From Inia geoffrensis (lineage: Eukaryota; Chordata; Mammalia; Artiodactyla; Iniidae), in NCBI GenBank assembly GCA_036417435.1, contig CM070910.1, positions 79,716,784-79,780,783 on the forward strand: a stretch of DNA of 64,000 bases, written 5' to 3'. Each line of letters begins with the position of its first letter. The first letter of the stretch is position 1. A program made the translations under genes and the position numbers. The notes under the pieces are model-generated. The model saw only the letters and a program-made list of their open reading frames with translations, did no database searches and was not told the DNA's origin. Shown here piece by piece: positions 24,296 to 38,183 of this stretch.

Positions 24296-26031
24296 CAGAC
24301 CAGTAGCAGCATAATGAGTGGATTTAGTTACGATGATTCTAAGTGAAATAAGTCACACAGAAAAAGAAACATCATAAGATATCACTAATACCGGGAATGG
24401 AAACAAGACAACGCATGAACTGCATTTCAAAACACAACAGAGTCTCACATTTACAAAGGAAATTTATGCTTTCTTAAGGTCAAAGGAGAGTGGGGAGGCT
24501 GCATAAAACCAGAGATTGACATTAGGACAGATACCATTCCATAAGCCAAATATATATTAGGCAAGACCTACTCCTCGCTCAACCAAATGGACTCAACACC
24601 CCGTATTCCATACCTAGGAATATACCTGACTGTGAAGAAACTTAAAACCCATACATTTATAGGTCCCCATAAGAAAATCACTTGTATACAGCAGCATACA
24701 CACAGCAGTGTAAATAAGCTAAATCCCCTTATAAAAATAAATTTGAAAAAGAAAGCACAAGAACTGTGAAATAGAGAGAAATTCTTAAATAAGTCCTTGA
24801 GGGCTTGCGAGAAATCTTGGATTTACCACCTCTACATCACCAGCTGTGGGAGAGATAAGGCTGGACACTTGGGACTGATACTATTGGTGAGGGAATGCAG
24901 ACCCTCTGAGGTAATGGTGCATGATTCCCATTCCACGGGCCCCAAATCTCCACGTTTAAGGGAATTATCCTTCAGCTAAAATATGCATGGAAAACCCAGA
25001 ATATGGTCCACGAAGTGATCAGGCAAAATTTCTAAAATTCATCGCCATTTCCCCCCCCTGTTACTCGAGTTCGCCTTTCCAGATGCGATATTAACATTCT
25101 CCCCACTTCGAGAGTCAGTGCCTTTGACCTCTTGCTTGGCACAGTTTGCAATTTCTGTGGAAGATGAGCAGGAATAAGGAGAACCAATGAGCGGCTAACT
25201 CGATGTGTTTGGACGGGAACATTGAACGACGATTTCCCTACAGGAAGAAGAATTCACCAAAGGCTCAGCGTGCCATGCCGGAACGAGATTAGGGCCTGAA
25301 GCAATTTTTCGGATTTGCGGTCAGCTCACAAGAAAGCGAGTTGAGAAAAGGAGATTTTTGGCACTGTAACTCACAATCCTGCGGAGTTCCAAATGACCCC
25401 TATCATCCAACAATTTATTGAAGGAAGACTGTGAAGAGGACTTGAACACGACACAGAATTCCAGAAAAGAGATATCAGGTGGTAGATAAGAATTGCTCTG
25501 AAATCGTAGGAAAAGAGGCAGCAGTTCGACAGTGATGCACTTGGCCAAAAAGGGCGTATGCGTTTTTTCCTGAATATATTCAGGAAAAAACGCATACGCC
25601 CTTTTTGGCCAACCAAGCAAGCCTGCAATGGAAATCCGCACTACAAGGAAGTCTCACTTCCCACCGATCAAAAGGGACCTCCGAAAAAAATGTAAATTCC
25701 AGAGAGGCAGGACAGGCCATGGAGAACCGACAGCCTTGTTATGCTGATGGGCGTGATGTAAATTGCCAACAGCCACTCTGGAGAAGTGGATGGTGTTTCC
25801 TGGAACAAAGAAAAAACCGAGCTAGAGAGCTTAGGTCCCTTCCACTTATGGTGCTATAGATTCGGAAAATTTAAATGAAAAAGACAGAGCCACACCAAAT
25901 TTTGGGGCTGCTCTGTGTACGGGAACCTTGACTATGGCACAACTTCAATAGCCCAGAAAGAGAAATATGGATATAGAAGTTGTGGTACATCCCTACAATG
26001 GAATAGCACTCAACAATGAAATCAATGGCCA
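24296..26031. repeat. Satellite unit U15 (C type, block end)
   Basis: C type up to the palindrome, which is perfect at 25541-25612, then a distinctive tail: gggacctccg, accgagctag, aggtccc and atggcacaac. Private changes include acgggcccc, gaacgacgat and cagaattccag near 25455, which adds a second EcoRI site. The tail returns in U18. Confidence 0.94.
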
Positions 26032-27767
26032 CAGACCAGTAGCAGCATAATGAGTGGATTTAGTTACGATGATTCTAAGTGAAATAAGTCACACAGAAAA
26101 AGAAACATCATAAGATATCACTAATGCCGGGAATGGAAACACGACTACGCATGAACTGCATTTCAAAACACAGCAGAGTCTCACATTTACAAAAGAAATT
26201 TATGCTTGCTTAAGGTCAAAGGAGAGTGGGGAGGCTGCATAAAACCAGAGATGGACATTAGGACAGATACCATTCCATAAGCCAAATATATATTAGACAA
26301 GACCTACTCCTCGCTCAACCAAATCGACTCAACACCCCATATTCCATACCTAGGAATATACCTGACTGTGAAGACACTTAAAACACATACATTTATCGGT
26401 CTCCATAAGAAAATCATTTGTGTACAGCAGCATACACACAGCAGTGTAAATAAGCTAAATCCCCTTATAAAAATAAATTTGAAAAAGAAAGCACAAGGAC
26501 TGTGAAATAGAGAGAAATTCTTAAATAAGTCCTTGAGGGCTTGCGAGAAAACTTGGATTTACCACCTCTACATCACCAGCTGTGGGAGAGATAAGGCTGG
26601 ACACTTGGGGCTGATACTATTGGTGAGGGAATGCAGACCCTCTGAGGTAATGGTGCATGATTCCCATTCCACGGGTCCCAAATCTCCACGTTTAAGGGAG
26701 TTATCATTCAGCTAAAATATGCATGGAAAACCCAGAATATGGTCCACGAAGTGATCAGGCAAAAATTCTAAAATTCATCGCCATTTTCCCCACCTGGTAC
26801 TCGAGTTCGCCTTTCCAGATGCGATCTTAACATTCTCCCCACTTCGAGAGTCAGTGCCTTTGACCTCTTGCTTGGCACAGTTTGCAATTTCTGTGGAAGA
26901 TGAGCAGGAATAAGGAGAACCAATGAGCGGCTAACTCGATGTGTTTGGATGGGCACATTGAACGATGATTTCCCTACAGGAAGAAGAATTCACCAAAGGC
27001 TCAGCGTGCCATGCCGGAATGAGATTAGGGCCTGAAGCAATTATTCGGGTTTGCGGTCAGCTCACAAGAAAGCGAGTTGAGAAAAGGAGATTTTTGGCAC
27101 TGTAACTCACAATCCTGCGGAGTTCCAAATGACCCCTATCATCCAAAAATTTATTGAAGGAAGACTGTGAAGAGGACTTGAACACGACACAGAATTGCAG
27201 AAAACAGATATCAGGTGGTAGATAAGAATTGCTCTGAAATCGTAGGAAAAGAGGCAGCAGTTCGACAGTGATGCACTTGGCCAAAAAGGGCGTATGCGTT
27301 TTTTCCTGAATATATTCATGAAAAAACGCATACGCCCTTTTTGGCCAACCAAGCAAGCCTGCAATGGAAATCCGCACTACAAGGAAGTCTCACTTCCCAC
27401 CGATCAAAAGGGCCCTCCGAAAAAAATGTAAAATCCAGAGAGGCAGGACAGGCCATGGAGAACCGGCAGCCTTGTTATGCTGATGGGTGGGATGTAAATT
27501 GCCAACAGCCACTCTGGAGAAGTGGATGGTGTTTCCTGGAACAAAGAAAAAACCAAGCTAGAGAGCCTAGGGCACTTCCACTTATGGTGCTATAGATTCG
27601 GAAAATTTAAATGAAAAAGACAGAGCCACACCAAAATTTGGGGCTGCTCTGTGTACGGGAACCTTGACTATGGTACAACTTCAATAGCCCAGAAAGAGAA
27701 AAATGGATATAGAAGTTGTGGTACATCCCTATAATGGAATAGCACTCAACAATGAAATCAATGGCCA
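26032..27767. repeat. Satellite unit U16
   Basis: Marks: aatgccggg, agagatggac, aagacactt, acacatacatttatcgg, aatcatttg, gcgagaaaact, cacctggtac, gcgatctt, ggatgggcac, ccggaatgag, gggtggg and ccctataatgg. The palindrome at 27277-27348 has the ttcatg mismatch. U19 is almost the same unit. Confidence 0.95.
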
Positions 27768-29503
27768 CAGACCAGTAGCAGCATAATGAGTGGATTTAGT
27801 TACGATGATTCTAAGTGAAATAAGTCACACAGAAAAAGAAACATCATAAGATATCACTAATACCGGGAATGGAAACATGACTACGCATGAACTGCATTTC
27901 AAAACACAGCAGAGTCTCACATTTACAAAAGAAATTTATGCTTGCTTAAGGTCAAAGGAGAGTGGGGAGGCTGCATAAAACCAGAGATTGACATTAGGAC
28001 AGATACCATTCCATAAGCCAAATATATATTAGACAAGACCTACTCCTCGCTCAACCAAATCGACTCAACACCCCATATTCCATACCTAGGAATATACCTG
28101 ACTGTGAAGAAACTTAAAACCCATACATTTATAGGTCTCCATAAGAAAATCACTTGTGTACAGCAGCATACACACAGCAGTGTAAATAAGCTAAATCCCC
28201 TTATAAAAATAAATTTGAAAAAGAAAGCACAAGAACTGTGAAATAGAGAGAAATTCTTAAATAAGTCCTTGAGGGCTTGCGAGGAACCTTGGATTTACCA
28301 CCTCTACATCACCAGCTGTGAGAGAGATAAGGCTGGACACTTGGGACTGATACTATTGGTGAGGGAATGCAGACCCTCTGAGGTAATGGTGCATGATTCC
28401 CATTCCACGGGTCCCAAATCTCCACGTTTAAGGGAGTTATCCTTCAGCTAAAATATGCATGGAAAACCCAGAATATGGTCCACGAAGTGATCAGGCAAAA
28501 TTTCTAAAATTCATCGCCATTTCCCCCCCCTGTTACTCGAGTTCGCCTTTCCAGATGCGATATTAACATTCTCCCCAATTCGAGAGTCAGTGCCTTTGAC
28601 CTCTTGCTTGGCACAGTTTGCAATTTCTGTGGAAGATGAGCAGGAATAAGGAGAACCAATGAGCGGCTAACTCGATGTGTTTGGACGGGCACATTGAACG
28701 ATGATTTCCCTACAGGAAGAAGAATTCACCAAAGGCTCAGCGTGCCATGCCGGCACGAGATTAGGGCCTGAAGCAATTATTCGGTTTTGCGGTCAGCTCA
28801 CAAGAAAGCGAGTTGAGAAAAGGAGATTTTTGGCACTGTAACTCACAATCCTGCGGAGTTCCAAATGACCCCTATCATCCAAAAATTTATTGAAGGAAGA
28901 CTGTGAAGAGGACTTGAACACGACACAGAATTGCAGAAAACAGATATCAGGTTGTAGATAAGAATTGCTCTGAAATCGTAGGAAAAGAGGCAGCAGTTCG
29001 ACAGTGATGCACTTGGCCAAAAAGGGCGTATGCGTTTTTTCCTGAATATATTCAGGAAAAAACGCATACGCCCTTTTTGGCCAACCAAGCAACCCTGCAA
29101 TGGAAATCCGCACTACAAGGAAGTCTCACTTCCCACCGATCAAAAGGGCCCTCCGAAAAAAATGTAAAATCCAGAGAGGCAGGACAGGCCATGGAGAACC
29201 GGCAGCCTTGTTATGCTGATGGGCGGGATGTAAATTGCCAACAGCCACTCTGGAAAAGTGGATGGTGTTTCCTGGAACAAAGAAAAAACCAAGCTAGAGA
29301 GCCTAGGGCACTTCCACTTATGGTGCTATAGATTCGGAAAATTTAAATGAAAAAGACAGAGCCACACCAAAGTTTGGGGCTGCTCTGTGTACGGGAACCT
29401 TGACTATGGTACAATTTCAATAGCCCAGAAAGAGAAAAATGGATATAGAAGTTGTGGTACATCCCTACAATGGAATATCACTCAACAATGAAATCAATGG
29501 CCA
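27768..29503. repeat. Satellite unit U17 (A type, ttgtag variant)
   Basis: Relative of U10: gcgaggaacct, gccggcacg, ggttgtagataag and ctctggaaaagtgg. Private changes: ctgtgagagag, attcggttttg and caaccctgc. The palindrome at 29013-29084 is perfect. Confidence 0.94.
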
Positions 29504-31239
29504 CAGACCAGTAGCAGAGTAATGAGTGGATTTAGTTACGATGATTCTAAGTGAAATAAGTCACACAGAAAAAGAAACATCATAAGATATCACTAATACC
29601 GGGAATGGAAACATGACTACGCATGAACTGCATTTCAAAACACAGCAGAGTCTCACATTTACAAAGGAAATTTATGCTCTCTTAAGGTCAAAGGAGAGTG
29701 GGGAGGCTGCATAAAACCAGAGATTGACATTAGGACAGATACCATTCCATAAGCCAAATATATATTAGGCAAGACCTACTCCTCGCTCAACCAAATGGAC
29801 TCAACACCCCGTATTCCATACCTAGGAATATACCTGACTGTGAAGAAACTTAAAACCCATACATTTATAGGTCCCCATAAGAAAATCAATTGTATACAGC
29901 AGCATACACACAGCAGTGTAAATAAGCTAAATCCCCTTATAAAAATAAATTTGAAAAAGAAAGCACACGAACTGTGAAATAGAGAGAAATTCTTAAATAA
30001 GTCCTTGAGGGCTTGTGAGAAATCTTGGATTTACCACCTCTACATCACCAGCTGTGGGAGAGATAAGGCTGGACACTTGGGACTGATACTATTGGTGAGG
30101 GAATGCAGACCCTCTGAGATAATGGTGCATGATTCCCATTCCACGGGTCCCAAATCTCCACGTTTAAGGGAATTATCCTTCAGCTAAAATATGCATGGAA
30201 AACCCAGAATATGGTCCACGAAGTGATCAGGCAAAATTTCTAAAATTCATCGCCATTTGCCCCCCCTGTTACTCGAGTTCGCCTTTCCAGATGCGATATT
30301 AACATTCTCCCCACTTCGAGAGTCAGTGCCTTTGACCTCTTGCTTGGCACAGTTTGCAATTTCTGTGGAAGATGAGCAGGAATAAGGAGAACCAATGAGC
30401 GGCTAACTCGATGTGTTTGGACGGGAACATTGAAAGATGATTTCCCTACAGGAAGAAGAATTCACCAAAGGCTCAGCGTGCCATGCCGGAACGAGATTAG
30501 GGCCTGAAGCAATTTTTCGGATTTGCGGTCAGCTCACAAGAAAGCGAGTTGAGAAAAGGAGATTTTTGGCACTGTAACTCACAATCCTGCGGAGTTCCAA
30601 ATGACCCCTATCATCCAACAATTTATTGAAGGAAGACTGTGAAGAGGACTTGAACACGACACAGAATTGCAGAAAAGAGATATCAGGTGGTAGATAAGAA
30701 TTGCTCTGAAATCGTAGGAAAAGAGGCAGCAGTTCGACAGTGATGCACTTGGCCAAAAAGGGCGTATGCGTTTTTTCCTGAATATATTCAGGAAAAAACG
30801 CATACGCCCTTTTTGGCCAACCAAGCAAGCCTGCCATGGAAATCCGCACTACAAGGAAGTCTCACTTCCCACCGATCAAAAGGGACCTCCGAAAAAAATG
30901 TAAAATCCAGAGAGGCAGGACAGGCCATGGAGAACCGACAGCCTTGTTATGCTGATGGGCGGGATGTAAATTGCCAACAGCCACTCTGGAGAAGTGGATG
31001 GTGTTTCCTGGAACAAAGAAAAAACCGAGCTAGAGAGCCTAGGTCCCTTCCACTTATGGTGCTATAGATTCGGAAAATTTAAATGAAAAAGACAGAGCCA
31101 CACCAAAGTTTGGGGCTGCTCTGTGTACGGGAACCTTGACTATGGCACAACTTCAATAGCCCAGAAAGAGAATTATGGATATAGAAGTTGTGGTACATCC
31201 CTACAATGGAATATCACTCAACAATGAAATCAATGGCCA
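29504..31239. repeat. Satellite unit U18 (isolated C type)
   Basis: A lone C-type unit outside the main C block, with agcagagtaatg, tgctctcttaagg, aatcaattg, gagataatgg, catttgccccccc, gaaagatgat and ctgccatgg as private changes. The palindrome at 30749-30820 is perfect. Its tail (gggacctccg, accgagctag, aggtccc, atggcacaac) is that of U15. Confidence 0.94.
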
Positions 31240-32975
31240 CAGACCAGTAGCAGCATAATGAGTGGATTTAGTTACGATGATTCTAAGTGAAATAAGTCAC
31301 ACAGAAAAAGAAACATCATAAGATATCACTAATGCCGGGAATGGAAACATGACTACGCATGAACTGCATTTCAAAACACAGCAGAGTCTCACATTTACAA
31401 AAGAAATTTATGCTTGCTTATGGTCAAAGGAGAGTGGGGAGGCTGCATAAAACCAGAGATGGACATTAGGACAGATACCATTCCATAAGCCAAATATATA
31501 TTAGACAAGACCTACTCCTCGCTCAACCAAATCGACTCAACACCCCATATTCCATACCTAGGAATATACCTGACTGTGAAGACACTTAAAACACATACAT
31601 TTATCGGTCTCCATAAGAAAATCATTTGTGTACAGCAGCATACACACAGCAGTGTAAATAAGCTAAATCCCCTTATAAAAATAAATTTGAAAAAGAAAGC
31701 ACAAGGACTGTGAAATAGAGAGAAATTCTTAAATAAGTCCTTGAGGGCTTGCGAGAAAACTTGGATTTACCACCTCTACATCACCAGCTGTGGGAGAGAT
31801 AAGCCTGGACACTTGGGGCTGATACTATTGGTGAGGGAATGCAGACCCTCTGAGGTAATGGTGCATGATTCCCATTCCACGGGTCCCAAATCTCCACGTT
31901 TAAGGGAGTTATCCTTCAGCTAAAATATGCATGGAAAACCCAGAATATGGTCCACGAAGTGATCAGGCAAAATTTCTAAAATTCATCGCCATTTTCCCCA
32001 CCTGGTACTCGAGTTCGCCTTTCCAGATGCGATCTTAACATTCTCCCCACTTCGAGAGTCAGTGCCTTTGACCTCTTGCTTGGCACAGTTTGCAATTTCT
32101 GTGGAAGATGAGCAGGAATAAGGAGAACCAATGAGCGGCTAACTCGATGTGTTTGGATGGGCACATTGAAGGATGATTTCCCTACAGGAAGAAGAATTCA
32201 CCAAAGGCTCAGCGTGCCATGCCGGAATGAGATTAGGGCCTGAAGCAATTATTCGGGTTTGCGGTCAGCTCACAAGAAAGCGAGTTGAGAAAAGGAGATT
32301 TTTGGCACTGTAACTCACAATCCTGCGGAGTTCCAAATGACCCCTATCATCCAAAAATTTATTGAAGGAAGACTGTGAAGAGGACTTGAACACGACACAG
32401 AATTGCAGAAAAGAGATATCAGGTGGTAGATAAGAATTGCTCTGAAATCGTAGGAAAAGAGGCAGCAGTTCGACAGTGATGCACTTGGCCAAAAAGGGCG
32501 TATGCGTTTTTTCCTGAATATATTCATGAAAAAACGCATACGCCCTTTTTGGCCAACCAAGCAAGACTGCAATGGAAATCCGCACTACAAGGAAGTCTCA
32601 CTTCCCACCGATCAAAAGGGCCCTCCGAAAAAAATGTAAAATCCAGAGAGGCAGGACAGGCCATGGAGAACCGGCAGCCTTGTTATGCTGATGGGTGGGA
32701 TGTAAATTGCCAACAGCCACTCTGGAGAAGTGGATGGTGTTTCCTGGAACAAAGAAAAAACCAAGCTAGAGAGCCTAGGGCACTTCCACTTATGGTGCTA
32801 TAGATTCGGAAAATTTAAATGAAAAAGACAGAGCCACACCAAAGTTTGGGGCTGCTCTGTGTACGGGAACCTTGACTATGGTACAACTTCAATAGCCCAG
32901 AAAGAGAAAAATGGATATAGAAGTTGTGGTACATCCCTATAATGGAATAGCACTCAACAATGAAATCAATGGCCA
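31240..32975. repeat. Satellite unit U19
   Basis: Carries the U16 set (aatgccggg, aagacactt, acacatac, aatcatttg, gcgagaaaact, cacctggtac, gcgatctt, ggatgggcac, ccggaatgag, gggtggg, ccctataatgg). Private changes: cttatggtc, aagcctgg, gaaggatgat and caagactgc. The palindrome at 32485-32556 has the ttcatg mismatch. Confidence 0.95.
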
Positions 32976-34711
32976 CAGACCAGTAGCAGCATAATGAGTG
33001 GATTTAGTTACGATGATTCTAAGTGAAATAAGTCACACAGAAAAAGAAACATCATAAGATATCACTAATACCGGGAATGGAAACACGACTACGCATGAAC
33101 TGCATTTCAAAACACAGCAGAGTCTCACATTTACAAAAGAAATTTATGCTTGCTTAAGGTCAAAGGAGAGTGGGGAGTCTGCATAAAACCAGAGATTGAC
33201 ATTAGGACAGATACCATTCCATAAGCCAAATATATATTAGACAAGGCCTACTCCTCGCTCAACCAAATCAACTCAACACCCCATATTCCATACCTAGGAA
33301 TATACCTGACTGTGAAGAAACTTAAAACCCATACATTTATAGGTCTCCATAAGAAAATCACTTGTGTAGAGCAGCATACACACAGCAGTGTAAATAAGCT
33401 AAATCCCCTTATAAAAATAAATTTGAAAAAGAAAGCACAAGGACTGTGAAATAGAGAGAAATTCTTAAATAAGTCCTTGAGGGCTTGCGAGAAATCTTGG
33501 ATTTACCACCTCTACATCACCAGCTGTGGGAGAGATAAGGCTGGACACTTGGGACTGATACTATTGGTGAGGGAATGCAGACCCTCTGAGGTAATGGTGC
33601 ATGATTCCCATTCCACGGGTCCCAAATCTCCACGTTTAAGGGAGTTATCCTTCAGCTAAAATATGCATGGAAAACCCAGAATATGGTCCACGAAGTGATC
33701 AGGCAAAATTTCTAAAATTCATCGCCATTTCCCCCCCCTGTTACTCGAGTTCGCCTTTCCAGATGCGATATTAACATTCTCCCCAATTCGAGAGTCAGTG
33801 CCTTTGACCTCTTGCTTGGCACAGTTTGCAATTTCTGTGGAAGATGAGCAGGAATAAGGAGAACCAATGAGCGGCTAACTCGATGTGTTTGGACGGGAAC
33901 ATTGAACGATGATTTCCCTACAGGAAGAAGAATTCACCAAAGGCTCAGCGTGCCATGCCGGCACGAGATTAGGGCCTGAAGCAATTATTCGGGTTTGCGG
34001 TCAGCTCACAAGAAAGCGAGTTGAGAAAAGGAGATTTTTGGCACTGTAACTCACAATCCTGCGGAGTTCCAAATGACCCCTATCATCCAAAAATTTATTG
34101 AAGGAAGACTGTGAAGAGGACTTGAACACGACACAGAATTGCAGAAAACAGATATCAGGTGGTAGATAAGAATTGCTCTGAAATCGTAGGAAAAGAGGCA
34201 GCAGTTCGACAGTGATGCACTTGGCCAAAAAGGGCGTATGCGTTTTTTCCTGAATATATTCATGAAAAAACGCATACGCCCTTTTTGGCCAACCAAGCAA
34301 GCCTGCAATGGAAATCCGCACTACAAGGAAGTCTCACTTCCCACCGATCAAAAGGGCCCTCCGAAAAAAATGTAAAATCCAGAGAGGCAGGACAGGCCAT
34401 GGAGAACCGGCAGCCTTGTTATGCTGATGGGCGGGATGTAAATTGCCAACAGCCACTCTGGAGAAGTGGATGGTGTTTCCTGGAACAAAGAAAAAACCAA
34501 GCTAGAGAGCCTAGGGCACTTCCACTTATGGTGCTATAGATTCGGAAAATATAAATGAAAAAGACAGAGCCAAACCAAAGTTTGGGGCTGCTCTGTGTAC
34601 GGGAACCTTGACTATGGTACAATTTCAATAGCCCAGAAAGAGAAAAATGGATATAGAAGTTGTGGTACATCCCTACAATGGAATAGCACTCAACAATGAA
34701 ATCAATGGCCA
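32976..34711. repeat. Satellite unit U20 (A type)
   Basis: Shares aaatcaactc and tgtagagcag with U1 and U21. Private changes: ggggagtctgc, aaggcctact, gaaaatataaatg and gccaaacc. The palindrome at 34221-34292 has the ttcatg mismatch. The aaatataaatg change removes a stop, opening a 97-codon minus frame with no coding meaning. Confidence 0.94.
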
Positions 34712-36447
34712 CAGACCAGTAGCAGCATAATGAGTGGATTTAGTTACGATGATTCTAAGTGAAATAAGTCACACAGAAAAAGAAACATCATAAGATATCA
34801 CTAATACCGGGAATGGAAACACGACTACGCATGAACTGCATTTCAAAACACAGCAGAGTCTCACATTTACAAAAGAAATTTATGCTTGCTTAAGGTCAAA
34901 GGAGAGTGGGGAGGCTGCATAAAACCAGAGATTGACATTAGGACAGATACCATTCCATAAGCCAAATATATATTAGACAAGACCTACTCCTCGCTCAACC
35001 AAATCAACTCAACACCCCATATTCCATACCTAGGAATATACCTGACTGTGAAGAAACTTAAAACCCATACATTTATAGGTCTCCATAAGAAAATCACTTG
35101 TGTAGAGCAGCATACACACAGCAGTGTAAATAAGCTAAATCCCCTTATAAAAATAAATTTGAAAAAGAAAGCACAAGGACTGTGAAATAGAGAGAAATTC
35201 TTAAATAAGTCCTTGAGGGCTTGCGAGAAATCTTGGATTTACCACCTCTACATCACCAGCTGTGGGAGAGATAAGGCTGGACACTTGGGACTGATACTAT
35301 TGGTGAGGGAATGCAGACCCTCTGAGGTAATGGTGCATGATTCCCATTCCACGGGTCCCAAATCTCCACGTTTAAGGGAGTTATCCTTCAGCTAAAATAT
35401 GCATGGAAAACCCAGAATATGGTCCACGAAGTGATCAGGCAAAATTTCTAAAATTCATCGCCATTTCCCCCCCCTGTTACTCGAGTTCGCCTTTCCAGAT
35501 GCGATATTAACATTCTCCCCAATTCGAGAGTCAGTGCCTTTGACCTCTTGCTTGGCACAGTTTGCAATTTCTGTGGAAGATGAGAAGGAATAAGGAGAAC
35601 CAATGAGCGGCTAACTCGATGTGTTTGGACGGGAACATTGAACGATGATTTCCCTACAGGAAGAAGAATTCACCAAAGGCTCAGCGTGCCATGCCGGCAC
35701 GAGATTAGGGCCTGAAGCAATTATTCGGGTTTGCGGTCAGCTCACAAGAAAGCGAGTTGAGAAAAGGAGGTTTTTGGCACTGTAACTCACAATCCTGCGG
35801 AGTTCCAAATGACCCCTATCATCCAAAAATTTATTGAAGGAAGACTGTGAAGAGGACTTGAACACGACACAGAATTGCAGAAAACAGATATCAGGTGGTA
35901 GATAAGAATTGCTCTGAAATCGTAGGAAAAGAGGCAGCAGTTCGACAGTGATGCACTTGGCCAAAAAGGGCGTATGCGTTTTTTCCTGAATATATTCAGG
36001 AAAAAACGCATACGCCCTTTTTGGCCAACCAAGCAAGCCTGCAATGGAAATCCGCACTACAAGGAAGTCTCACTTCCCACCGATCAAAAGGGCCCTCCGA
36101 AAAAAATGTAAAATCCAGAGAGGCAGGACAGGCCATGGAGAACCGGCAGCCTTGTTATGCTGATGGGCGGGATGTAAATTGCCAACAGCCACTCTGGAGA
36201 AGTGGATGGTGTTTCCTGGAACAAAGAAAAAACCAAGCTAGAGAGCCTAGGGCACTTCCACTTATGGTGCTATAGATTCGGAAAATTTAAATGAAAAAGA
36301 CAGAGCCACACCAAAGTTTGGGGCTGCTCTGTGTACGGGAACCTTGACTATGGTACAATTTCAATAGCCCAGAAAGAGAAAAATGGATATAGAAGTTGTG
36401 GTACATCCCTACAATGGAATATCTCTCAACAATGAAATCAATGGCCA
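34712..36447. repeat. Satellite unit U21 (copy of U1)
   Basis: Repeats the U1 variants in order: aaatcaactc, tgtagagcag, gagaaggaa, gccggcacg, aggaggttttt, atatctctcaac and catagacc. The U1-private gagtttgcc is gagttcgcc here. The palindrome at 35957-36028 is perfect. Confidence 0.95.
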
Positions 36448-38183
36448 TAGACCAGTAGCAGCATAATGAGTGGATTTAGTTACGATGATTCTAAGTGAAA
36501 TAAGTCACACAGAAAAAGAAACATCATAAGATATCACTAATACCGGGAATTTAAACACGACTAAGCATGAACTGCATTTCAAAACACAGCAGAGTCTCAC
36601 ATTTACAAAAGAAATTTATGCTTGCTTAAGGTCAAAGGAGAGTGGGGAGGCTGCATAAAACCAGAGATTGACATTAGGACAGATACCATTCCATAAGACA
36701 AATATATATTAGACAAGACCTACTCCTCGCTCAAACAAATCGACTCAACACCCCATATTCCATACCTAGGAATATACCTGACTGTGAAGAAACTTAAAAC
36801 CCATACATTTATAGGTCTCCATAAGAAAATCACTTGTGTACAGCAGCATACACACAGCAGTGTAAAGAAGCTAAATCCCCTTATAAAAATAAATTTGAAA
36901 AAGAAAGCACAAGGACTGTGAAATAGAGAGAAATTCTTAAATAAGTCCTTGAGGGCTTGTGAGAAATCTTGGATTTACCACCTCTACATCACCAGCTGTG
37001 GGAGAGATAAGGCTGGACAGTTGGGACTGATACTATTGGTGAGGGAATGCAGACCCTCTGAGGTAATGGTGCATGATTCCTATTCCACGGGTCCCAAATC
37101 TCCACGTTTAAGGGAGTTGTCCTTCAGCTAAAATATGCATGGAAAACCCAGAATATGGTCCACGAAGTGATCAGGCAAAGTTTCTAAAATTAATCGCCAT
37201 TTTCCCCCCCTCTTACTCGAGTTCGCCTTTCCAGATGCGATATTAACATTCTCCCCAATTCGAGAGTCAGTGCCTTTGACCTCTTGCTTGGCACAGTTTG
37301 CAATTTCTGTGGAAGATGAGCAGGAATAAGGAGAACCAATGAGCGGCTAACTCGATGTGTTTGGACGGGAACATTGAACGATGATTTCCCTACAGGAAGA
37401 AGAATTCACCAAAGGCTCAGCGTGCCATTCCGGAACGAGATTAGGGCCTGAAGCAATTATTCGGGTTTGCGGTCAGCTCACAAGAAAGCGAGTTGAGAAA
37501 AGGAGATTTTTGGCACTGTAACTCACAATCCTGCGGAGTTCCAAATGACCCCTATCATCCAAAAATTTATTGAAGGAAGGCTGTGAAGAGGACTTGAACA
37601 CGACACAGAATTGCAGAAAAGAGATATCAGGTGGTAGATAAGAATTGCTCTGAAATCGTAGGAAAAGAGGCTGCAGTTCGACAGTGATGCACTTGGCCAA
37701 AAAGGGCGTATGCGTTTTTTCCTGAATATATTCATGAAAAAAAGCATACGCCCTTTTTGGCCAACCAAGCAAGCCTGCAATGGAAATCCGCACTACAAGG
37801 AAGTCTCACTTCCCACCGATCAAAAGGGCCCTCCGAAAAAAATGTAAAATCCAGAGAGGCAGGACAGGCCATGGAGAACCGGCAGCCTTGTTATGCTGAT
37901 GGGCGGGATGTAAATTGCCAACAGCCACTCTGGAGAAGTGAATGGTGTTTCCTGGAACAAAGAAAAAACCAAGCAAGAGAGCCTAGGGCACTTCCACTTA
38001 TGGTGCTATAGATTCGGAAAATTTAAATGAAAAAGACAGAGCCACACCAAAGTTTGGGGCTGCTCTGTGTACGGGAACCTTGACTATGGTACAATTTCAA
38101 TAGCCCAGAAAGAGAAAAATGGATATAGAAGTTGTGGTACATCCCTACAATGGAATATCACTCAACAATGAAATCAATGGCCA
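36448..38183. repeat. Satellite unit U22 (copy of U2)
   Basis: Repeats the U2 variants, including ccgggaatttaaac, gggagttgtcc, attaatcgcc, cattccgg, aaggctgtg, gctgcagttcg and ccaagcaagag. The palindrome at 37693-37764 has the U2 ttcatg mismatch plus a private one (aaaagcatac for aaacgcatac). Confidence 0.95.

Noticed and set aside
34419..34712. Ninety-seven-codon minus frame in U20
   Set aside because: It is open only because one base change (aaatataaatg) removed a stop in a single copy; no coding support.
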